A stretch of 5,964 nucleotides of DNA from contig KI543217.1 in assembly GCA_000496215.1 (NCBI GenBank), positions 66,112 through 72,075 on the forward strand, read 5' to 3'. The notes beneath the pieces are model-generated. The model saw only the letters and a list, made by a program, of their open reading frames with translations, was not told where the DNA came from and searched no databases. Shown here in pieces: positions 1 through 5,168 of the stretch. Both the position numbers and the translations under genes were made by a program. Every line of letters starts with the position of its first letter. The stretch's first letter is position 1. The DNA is from an uncultured archaeon A07HN63. GTDB taxonomy: Archaea; Halobacteriota; Halobacteria; Halobacteriales; Haloferacaceae.

Positions 1-1778
1 CCGTCGAGCTCCGTGAGGAGCTGGTTGACGACGCGCTCGGAGACGTTGTTGCCCATCTCCTGGCCGCGAGCGGGCGCGAGGCTGTCGAGTTCGTCGAAGA
101 AGATGATCGTCGGGCTGACCTGCCGGGCCTTCCGGAAGGTCTGCCGGATCGCCTTCTCCGACTCGCCGACCCACTTCGAGAGGAGCTGTGGCCCCCGCAC
201 GGAGATGAAGTTGGCGTTGGTTTCGCTGGCAACGGCTTTCGCCATCAGCGTCTTGCCCGTGCCGGGCGGGCCGTACAGCAACACGCCTTTGGGCGCTTCG
301 ACCCCCATGCGGTCGAACTTCTCGGGCGTTGTCAGCGGCCACTCGACGGCCTCCTTGACCTCCTGTTTCGGCGATTCGAGCCCGCCGACATCGTCCCAGG
401 TGATCTTCGGTAACTCGACCAGCACCTCCCGCATCGCCGAGGGTTCGACCTCGTTGAGCGCGCCCCGGAAGTCGTCGCGCTTGACGATCATCCGGTCGAT
501 CAGACTCGGCGGGATGTCCTCCTCGTCGAGATCGATCTCCGGCAGGTACCGCCGGAGGGCCTTCATCGCGGCCTCCTTGGTCAGGCTCTCGATGTCCGCG
601 CCGACGAAGCCGTGCGTCTCGCCGGCGAGATAGTCCAGCGACACGTCGTCCGACAGCGGCATCCCGCGGGTGTGGATCTGCATGATCTCCTTGCGACCGA
701 CCTCGTCGGGGACGCCGATCTCGATCTCCCGATCAAACCGCCCCGGCCGCCGGAGGGCGGGATCGACGCTGTCGACGCGGTTGGTCGCCGCGATGACGAT
801 GACCTGTCCGCGGGCTTCGAGGCCGTCCATCATCGTCAGTAGCTGGGCGACGACGCGACGTTCGACCTCGCCCGTTACGTCCTCGCGTTTCGGCGCGATG
901 GAGTCGAGTTCGTCGATGAAGATAATCGACGGCGACTCCTCCTTGGCGTCCTCGAATATCTCCCTGAGTTGCTGCTCGCTCTCCCCGTAGTATTTCGAGA
1001 TGATCTCCGGCCCCGCGATAGAGAAGAAACTGGCAGAGGTCTCGTTGGCGACGGCCTTCGCAAGCAACGTCTTGCCGGTACCCGGCGGTCCGTGCAGCAA
1101 CACCCCCTGTGGCGGCTCGATGCCGAGTTTCTTGAAGATCTGTGGGTGTTTCATCGGCAACTCGACCATCTCGCGGACGCGCTGGATCTCCTTTTCGAGC
1201 CCGCCGATATCCTCGTAGGTGATCCCGCCGCCGGTCTTCTCGAAGCCCGAGATCGGCTCCTCGCGGAGTTCCACGTCGGTGTCCTCGGTGATGAGACAGA
1301 CACCCTCGGGCTCGGTTTCGACGGCGATCAGCGGGATCGCCTGCCCCGGCGACCGCATGAACGGGTGGTTGGTCGAACTCATCACGGGCACGATGTCGCG
1401 TTCGACGACCGGCCGTTTGAGGATCTGTCGTTTGACCATGCCCGCCGCGTCGGAGCCGAACTGGACGCTGGCCTCCTCCGGCGGCGCGAGCACGAGTTTT
1501 TCGGCCTTCTCGGCCTCTGCCTTCCGGATCGAGACGCGTTCGCCGATGCCGACATCCGCGTTCTGGCGGGTGAAGCCGTCGATGCGGACGGTGTCGGTGT
1601 TCCAGTCCTGCCGGTCGGCGCGCCAGACCTTCGCGGCGGTCGTCTCCGCGCCTTCGATCTCGATGATATCGCCCGGCGAGAGCTTGAGATGCAGCAGCGT
1701 ATCGGGGTCGAGACGGGCGATGCCGCGACCCGAGTCGTTCGGGTACGCCTTCGCCACTTCGAGTTGAACTTCGTTCAT
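1..1778 (-). CDS. cdcH: CdcH, Cdc48/p97/VAT-type AAA+ unfoldase (3' end outside window)
   Basis: This is a double-ring hexameric AAA+ ATPase that unfolds proteins in the cytoplasm, probably feeding the archaeal proteasome. ATG at 1776-1778 opens 592 codons (MNEVQLEVAKAYP...) that run off the left edge. The family is about 740 residues, so roughly 150 are missing. Visible in order: Cdc48 N double-psi barrel (about 3-90), second N subdomain (about 105-168), D1 and most of D2. D1 has Walker A GPPGTGKT at 230-237, Walker B IIFIDE at 285-290, sensor-1 N333 and arginine fingers R347/R350. D2 has Walker A at 503-510 and Walker B FFDE at 560-563; its sensor and arginine fingers lie outside. The pore loops are KYYG (Y263/Y264) in D1 and KWVG (W536) in D2. 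An aromatic D1 loop is the archaeal pattern; eukaryotic p97 has KLAG there. The sequence closely matches Halobacterium CdcH as I remember it. It is transcribed divergently from pyrC and has no SD upstream. Confidence 0.97.
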   Translation of the reverse strand, partial: MNEVQLEVAKAYPNDSGRGIARLDPDTLLHLKLSPGDIIEIEGAETTAAKVWRADRQDWNTDTVRIDGFTRQNADVGIGERVSIRKAEAEKAEKLVLAPPEEASVQFGSDAAGMVKRQILKRPVVERDIVPVMSSTNHPFMRSPGQAIPLIAVETEPEGVCLITEDTDVELREEPISGFEKTGGGITYEDIGGLEKEIQRVREMVELPMKHPQIFKKLGIEPPQGVLLHGPPGTGKTLLAKAVANETSASFFSIAGPEIISKYYGESEQQLREIFEDAKEESPSIIFIDELDSIAPKREDVTGEVERRVVAQLLTMMDGLEARGQVIVIAATNRVDSVDPALRRPGRFDREIEIGVPDEVGRKEIMQIHTRGMPLSDDVSLDYLAGETHGFVGADIESLTKEAAMKALRRYLPEIDLDEEDIPPSLIDRMIVKRDDFRGALNEVEPSAMREVLVELPKITWDDVGGLESPKQEVKEAVEWPLTTPEKFDRMGVEAPKGVLLYGPPGTGKTLMAKAVASETNANFISVRGPQLLSKWVGESEKAIRQTFRKARQVSPTIIFFDELDSLAPARGQEMGNNVSERVVNQLLTELD

Positions 1779-1820
1779 GATTGACTCGTAGAGATTGTCG
1801 TGTGGTCCGGCCGGTCGGCG

Positions 1821-1829
1821 GATAAGTGT
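1821..1829 (-). promoter_or_regulatory. Candidate TATA-like element of cdcH
   Basis: Read on the minus strand this is ACACTTATC, centred about 46 nt before the cdcH ATG. Haloarchaeal transcription usually starts about 25 nt after the TATA box, which would give a leader near 20 nt. The match to an AT-rich TATA box is weak. Support comes from the same ACACTTA core lying upstream of the divergent pyrC gene, and from the lack of a better AT-rich hexamer nearby. A CCGGCCGG palindrome at 1807-1814 falls between this box and the ATG; I can assign it no role. Confidence 0.3.
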
Positions 1830-2002
1830 GTTGCTACCCGGGGATGTCGCCCACGGCTGACCGCCGCTGCTGGCGGCCCGGTCGCGGCGATTGCGTGGTG
1901 TCGTGTCACTGTATACCAAGCGAGGTGCTCCGCACACAAATCCCTACCGAAGCCGGTCAATCTCCGACGCCCGTTTTCGACCGCGCGCCGCCCCGAGCCG
2001 CG

Positions 2003-2009
2003 ACACTTA
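2003..2009 (+). promoter_or_regulatory. Candidate TATA-like element of pyrC (near-leaderless transcript)
   Basis: ACACTTA is centred about 29 nt before the ATG at 2036. With usual archaeal spacing, transcription would begin at or within a few bases of the start codon, giving a leaderless mRNA. That fits the absence of any GGAGG-like sequence before this ATG (the bases are ccggt). A second candidate is GTATAC at 1911-1916, a better TATA match, but it would leave a leader of about 100 nt. The rest of 1779-2035 holds no gene I can support. Confidence 0.33.
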
Positions 2010-2035
2010 GGACCCTCGCCGCCGCAGTCGCCGGT

Positions 2036-3376
2036 ATGCTGATTACCAACGCCGAACTCGTCGACGGCCAGATCGTCGACGTCCGTGTCGCTGGCGAACG
2101 GATCGACGCTGTCGCCGCCGATCTCGATCCCGCTTCCGGCCCCGATTCCGACGAGGAAGTCGTCGACGCCGACGGTACGCTCCTGCTTCCGGGAGCTATC
2201 GACGCCCACGTCCACTTCCGTGAGCCGGGATTCTCGCACAAGGAAACGTGGGAAACCGGCACCCGGAGCGCGGCCGCCGGTGGCGTCACCACCGTAATCG
2301 ACATGCCGAACACGTCGCCGCCGACGGCGACGGGCGACGCCTTCGACGCCAAGGCCGACGCCGCCAGCGCGGCCTGTATCGACTATGGGCTCAACGGCGG
2401 CGTCACCGGCGACTGGGATCCCGACTCGTTGTTCGACCGCCCGCTCTGTGCGCTCGGCGAGGTCTTTCTCGCGGATTCGACCGGCGATCTGGGCGTCGCT
2501 CCCGCTGATTTCGAGGCGGCTGTCGACCGCGCGGTCGCCGAAGACGTGATCGTCACGGTCCACGCCGAGGACGAAACCCTGTTCGACGAGTCCGCCCGCG
2601 ACGGCGACGCCGGCGGCCGTGGCCGGGACGCCAACGCCGATCTGTGGAGCGCGTATCGAACCGCCGACGCCGAGGCTGCGGCCGTGGAATACGCGACCGA
2701 TGTCGGCGACGAGACTGGCGCGGACATCCATATCGCCCACGCCTCGACACCGGAGGGGATCGACGCAGCCGTCGACGGCGGCGCGACCTGCGAGGTCTGT
2801 CCGCACCATCTCTATCTCTCACGCGATGACCTCGACGATCTCGGCACGCTCGGCCGCATGAACCCGCCGCTCCGGAGCGAGGAGCGCCGCGAGGCCGTCT
2901 TCAAACGGGTCGCCGACGGCACCGTCGACATCGTCGCCACCGACCACGCGCCACACACCCGCGAGGAGAAGGATGCCGACCTCTGGGACGCGCCGAGCGG
3001 CGTCCCCGGCGTCGAAACGATGCTCCCGTTGCTGCTGGAGTCAGCCCGGCAGGGCGACCTCTCGTACGAGCGCGTCGTCGATCTCGTTGCTCACAATCCG
3101 GCCGACATCTTCGATCTCAGTTCGAAAGGGCGAATCGAGCCGGGCTACGACGCCGATCTCGTCCTCGTCGATCCCGACGACAGCCGCGAGATTCGTGGCG
3201 ACGACACCCACAGCAAGTGCGACTGGACGCCGTTCGAGGGGCGGCAGGGCGTGTTCCCGGAACTGACGCTCGTTCGCGGCGAGGTCGTCTACGAGCGGGC
3301 TCCCGGCGGTGCCGCCGGCCGCGGCGATGACGACGAATCGTTCGGCCAGGTCGACGGCGAAAACGTTCGCCGTTGA
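2036..3376 (+). CDS. pyrC: Dihydroorotase
   Basis: This 446-residue amidohydrolase interconverts N-carbamoyl-L-aspartate and L-dihydroorotate in cytoplasmic de novo UMP synthesis. Visible motifs: HVHFREPG with metal ligands H58 and H60 and substrate-contacting R62; MPNT at 90-93; VHAED with H176; IAHAS with H235; CPHHL at 255-259; MNPPLR at 275-280; and ATDHAPH at 301-307 with D303 as the expected catalytic and metal-binding aspartate. This motif set separates it from hydantoinases and allantoinases. By eye, the position of the carboxylated lysine is E142 in GEVFLADSTG. The last ~25 residues are Gly/Asp-rich and probably disordered. The reading frame stays open back to 1826, but residues before 2036 are compositionally unlike the enzyme. 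MLITNAELVDG is the natural amidohydrolase beginning and sits 29 nt after a TATA-like element. serS follows after 64 nt on the same strand. Confidence 0.95.
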   Translation: MLITNAELVDGQIVDVRVAGERIDAVAADLDPASGPDSDEEVVDADGTLLLPGAIDAHVHFREPGFSHKETWETGTRSAAAGGVTTVIDMPNTSPPTATGDAFDAKADAASAACIDYGLNGGVTGDWDPDSLFDRPLCALGEVFLADSTGDLGVAPADFEAAVDRAVAEDVIVTVHAEDETLFDESARDGDAGGRGRDANADLWSAYRTADAEAAAVEYATDVGDETGADIHIAHASTPEGIDAAVDGGATCEVCPHHLYLSRDDLDDLGTLGRMNPPLRSEERREAVFKRVADGTVDIVATDHAPHTREEKDADLWDAPSGVPGVETMLPLLLESARQGDLSYERVVDLVAHNPADIFDLSSKGRIEPGYDADLVLVDPDDSREIRGDDTHSKCDWTPFEGRQGVFPELTLVRGEVVYERAPGGAAGRGDDDESFGQVDGENVRR

Positions 3377-3390
3377 TACCTGCCGCAGCA

Positions 3391-3419
3391 GTGGGAGACA
3401 ATAGATACCGTTTTCCCAC
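3391..3419. repeat. Inverted repeat framing the serS promoter
   Basis: GTGGGA at 3391-3396 and TCCCAC at 3414-3419 are exact reverse complements, separated by 17 nt that contain the TATA-like AATAGATA. The inner bases continue with a G-T wobble. The structure could be an operator over the serS promoter or an RNA hairpin at the 3' end of the pyrC transcript, where the four Ts at 3411-3414 may help termination. A 6-bp arm can also occur by chance. Confidence 0.35.
3400..3407 (+). promoter_or_regulatory. Candidate TATA box of serS
   Basis: AATAGATA is an AT-rich octamer in otherwise GC-rich DNA, after the pyrC stop at 3376. Its centre is about 37 nt before the serS ATG, predicting a start near 3429 and a leader of about 12 nt without an SD. 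It suggests serS can be transcribed apart from pyrC, although read-through from pyrC across only 64 nt is also likely. Confidence 0.4.
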
Positions 3420-3440
3420 CGACGCCGGAACGCTCAACCA

Positions 3441-4820
3441 ATGCTGTCCCGACAGTTTGTCCGCGAGGAACCCGCGGCCGTTCGTGCCGCCCTCGAAGAG
3501 AAGGGCGTCGATGTCGACCTCGACCGTATTCTCGAAATCGACGAGGAGTGGCGGTCGCTGAAAAGCGAGGGCGACGACCTTCGCCACGAGCGCAACGAGG
3601 TGTCGAGCACAATCGGCCAGCTCAAACAGGAGGGCAAGGAGGCGGAAGCCGAGGCGGCCATTGAGCGCTCCTCGGAACTCAAAGAGGAGCTACAGGCGGT
3701 CGAGACCCGCGCCGACGAACTGGAAGCCGAACTCGAAGCCGCGCTGCTGACGCTCCCGCAACTCCCCGACGACTCGGTGCCGGTCGGCGAGGACGAAACC
3801 GAGAACGTCGAACGACGGCGCGAGGGGTTCGACGACCGTCGGGCGCTGCCTGACGAGATCGAGCCGCACTACGATCTCGGTGAAGACCTCGAAATCCTCG
3901 ATTTCTCTCGCGGTGCGAAAGTTTCCGGTGGTGGCTTCTACTTCCTCAAGGGCGACGGCGCGCGACTCGAACACGCCCTGATACAGTTCATGCTCGATCG
4001 CCACCGCGAGCAGGGCTACACCGACGTGTTCCCGCCGCTGCCGGTCAACAGTGCGTCGATGCGTGGGACCGGCCAGTTTCCAAAGTTCACCGAGGACGCC
4101 TACCGGCTCGAAGGTGACAACAGCGAGCCCTACGACGACGACGATCTCTGGCTGCTGCCGACCGCCGAGGTTCCCGTCACCAATCTCCACCGCGACGAGA
4201 TCCTGCTGGACGATGACCTCCCGCTGAAGTATCAGGCCTACTCGCCGAACTTCCGACAGGAGGCCGGCGAACACGGCACCGAAACGCGCGGGATGGTTCG
4301 GGTCCACCAGTTCAACAAGGTCGAACTGGTCAATTTCGTGCGACCGGAGGATAGCGAGGAGCGATTCGAGGGCCTCGTTGGCGAGGCCGAATCCGTGCTA
4401 CAGGAACTCGGCCTTCCCTATCGGATTCTGGAGATGTGTACCGGTGATCTCGGCTTCACGCAGGCGAAAAAGTACGATATCGAGGTCTGGGCCCCGGGCG
4501 ACGATATGGCCGACGGCCCCGACGCTGGCGGCCGGTGGCTGGAGGTGTCGTCGGTGTCGAACTTCCGGGCGTTTCAGGCACGGCGGGCGGGGATTCGGTA
4601 CCGGCCCGAACAACACGAATCCGCTGAGCACCTGCACACGCTCAACGGGTCGGGACTGGCGGTGCCGCGGGTGATGGTGGCGATTCTGGAGTATTACCAA
4701 GACGAGCATGGCACGGTGACGATCCCGGAGCCCTTGCGACCGTACATGAGTGGACAGGAACGAATCGACGGCCACGCAGCGGTCGGTGAGAGCGCGGTCG
4801 GCGACGGAACCAACGACTGA
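3441..4820 (+). CDS. serS: Seryl-tRNA synthetase (class IIa, common type)
   Basis: This 459-residue cytoplasmic enzyme charges tRNA-Ser with serine in two steps via seryl-adenylate; it also supplies the Ser-tRNA used for selenocysteine where that pathway exists. Residues 1-105 form the N-terminal domain with the long antiparallel coiled-coil arm (charged heptad-like helices about 34-103) that grips the long variable arm of the tRNA. The class II core follows: motif 1 around 190-212 (VFPPLPVNSASMRGTGQFPK), serine-binding TAE at 241-243, motif 2 at 271-295 (FRQEAGEHGTETRG, then HQFNKVE) and motif 3 at 402-417 (NGSGLAVPR). Full length, no key residue missing. Acidic runs such as YDDDDL at 231-236 and an acidic C-terminus fit a high-salt cytoplasm. 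The start MLSRQFVRE is the usual N-terminus of the family. The zinc-containing methanogenic SerRS is ruled out by the coiled-coil arm and these motifs. Confidence 0.97.
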   Translation: MLSRQFVREEPAAVRAALEEKGVDVDLDRILEIDEEWRSLKSEGDDLRHERNEVSSTIGQLKQEGKEAEAEAAIERSSELKEELQAVETRADELEAELEAALLTLPQLPDDSVPVGEDETENVERRREGFDDRRALPDEIEPHYDLGEDLEILDFSRGAKVSGGGFYFLKGDGARLEHALIQFMLDRHREQGYTDVFPPLPVNSASMRGTGQFPKFTEDAYRLEGDNSEPYDDDDLWLLPTAEVPVTNLHRDEILLDDDLPLKYQAYSPNFRQEAGEHGTETRGMVRVHQFNKVELVNFVRPEDSEERFEGLVGEAESVLQELGLPYRILEMCTGDLGFTQAKKYDIEVWAPGDDMADGPDAGGRWLEVSSVSNFRAFQARRAGIRYRPEQHESAEHLHTLNGSGLAVPRVMVAILEYYQDEHGTVTIPEPLRPYMSGQERIDGHAAVGESAVGDGTND

Positions 4821-4945
4821 TCACGCGTCACGACTGACGGGACGACCCCGATTCCGGTATTCACCATTCAGGCCGAGTCGGGTCTCCTCTCAGCCGTCTC
4901 AATCGGGCTGGGTGGCCGTGACCGGCGCCACCGTCGAGATGGCGA

Positions 4946-4964
4946 ATGATAATTAAATAATCAT
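4946..4964. repeat. 19-nt near-perfect AT-rich palindrome
   Basis: ATGATAATTAAATAATCAT is centred on 4955. Eight of its nine base pairs match; only 4951/4959 does not. It sits at the point where composition turns AT-rich and could bind a dimeric regulator. AT-rich DNA also produces such palindromes by chance. Confidence 0.5.
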
Positions 4965-4969
4965 GGAAT

Positions 4970-4986
4970 ACTAATCGGTAATTAGT
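4970..4986. repeat. Inverted repeat ACTAAT-N5-ATTAGT
   Basis: The two 6-bp arms are exact reverse complements (4970-4975 and 4981-4986). The centre at 4978 is 23 bp, about two helical turns, from the centre of the neighbouring palindrome at 4955, so the two would face roughly the same side of the DNA. Confidence 0.5.
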
Positions 4987-5006
4987 GGCAAAAACTACAC
5001 TCAGAG

Positions 5007-5023
5007 GTCATACTCATGTCATA
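5007..5023 (+). repeat. Direct repeat GTCATA with 11-bp period
   Basis: GTCATA occurs at 5007-5012 and 5018-5023, start to start exactly 11 bp, about one helical turn. This is the spacing expected of tandem half-sites for a regulator upstream of a promoter. No known haloarchaeal site is recognised. Confidence 0.35.
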
Positions 5024-5034
5024 GTATTGTACCT

Positions 5035-5045
5035 ATTCCGGGAAT
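5035..5045. repeat. 11-nt perfect palindrome ATTCCGGGAAT
   Basis: The arms ATTCC and GGAAT around a central G at 5040 are perfectly complementary. It directly precedes the first GTTATTAA copy at 5046-5053, the kind of position an activator or repressor site could take. Function unknown. Confidence 0.35.
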
Positions 5046-5085
5046 GTTATTAATGAGTTATGCGTCTATACTGGTGAAAATAGCG

Positions 5086-5100
5086 TTAGAAGCGCTCTAA
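5086..5100. repeat. Inverted repeat TTAGA-AGCGC-TCTAA
   Basis: The 5-bp arms at 5086-5090 and 5096-5100 are exact, with a 5-nt centre. It lies immediately upstream of the preferred TATA-like element, where the transcription factor B recognition element or an operator would be. Confidence 0.3.
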
Positions 5101-5104
5101 TCAG

Positions 5105-5113
5105 GTTATTAAC
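5105..5113 (+). promoter_or_regulatory. Best TATA candidate for the exported-protein gene, inside a dyad
   Basis: GTTATTAAC is itself a palindrome (GTTA-T-TAAC) and lies within a second one, CAGGT at 5102-5106 and ACCTG at 5114-5118. A TATA box here predicts transcription from about 5135 and a leader of about 33 nt, long enough to carry the SD at 5151-5157. The identical octamer GTTATTAA at 5046-5053 is an alternative promoter with a leader of about 90 nt. Confidence 0.45.
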
Positions 5114-5150
5114 ACCTGCAAATCGGACGACACACCGACGACCGCTCCGG

Positions 5151-5157
5151 GGAGGTG
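5151..5157 (+). promoter_or_regulatory. Strong Shine-Dalgarno site for the exported-protein gene
   Basis: GGAGGTG is complementary to the conserved 3' end of archaeal 16S rRNA (anti-SD CACCTCC). It is followed by 11 nt and then ATG at 5169-5171, slightly longer than usual spacing. It supports this ATG as the start. The other three genes in the window have no such site. Confidence 0.7.
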
Positions 5158-5168
5158 TCCGGCACAAC

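Larger units (their letters stand above)
4821..5168. other. Intergenic region with a sharp GC shift, rich in small dyads
   Basis: No gene or tRNA is supported here. Positions 4821-4944 are about 65% GC and contain only a short hairpin, CGTCA/TGACG (4826-4830 and 4835-4839), just after the serS stop. From about 4945 to 5120 the GC content falls below 40% (23/60 and 22/60 G+C in 4981-5040 and 5041-5100 by hand count). In that part lie several inverted repeats, a direct repeat and two copies of GTTATTAA (5046-5053 and 5105-5112), the second being the best promoter candidate for the downstream gene. From 5121 to the ATG the sequence is GC-rich again and forms the probable leader with an SD. Confidence 0.7.

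Noticed and set aside
13..633. Plus-strand open frame antisense to the D2 region of cdcH
   Set aside because: Ser/Arg-rich translation typical of a shadow frame in GC-rich DNA; the minus strand carries Walker A and B motifs here.
969..1784. Long plus-strand open frame (271 codons) antisense to cdcH
   Set aside because: It is the mirror frame of a conserved GC-rich gene with clear AAA motifs on the other strand; its translation has no recognisable domain.
1826..2035. Upstream extension of pyrC by 70 codons
   Set aside because: The frame is open by chance. The added residues are Arg/Cys/Pro-rich, unlike the acidic enzyme, and would cover the promoter; MLITNAELVDG is the normal beginning.
1775..2809. 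344-codon minus-strand open frame across the cdcH-pyrC gap and into pyrC
   Set aside because: It covers the divergent promoter region and runs antisense to catalytic motifs of pyrC; low-complexity Arg/Gly/Val content, no domain seen.
3690..4307. 205-codon minus-strand open frame antisense to serS
   Set aside because: Shadow of serS; the plus strand carries the TAE and motif 2 signatures in this interval.
4826..4839. CGTCA-CGAC-TGACG hairpin as a serS terminator
   Set aside because: Only five base pairs with no T tract after it; archaeal termination usually depends on T-rich runs, so it is mentioned only as part of the spacer.
4750..4956. 68-codon plus-strand frame overlapping the serS end and running into the spacer
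   Set aside because: Overlaps serS in another frame, has no SD and no recognisable domain; the part beyond serS does not resemble a gene remnant I know.
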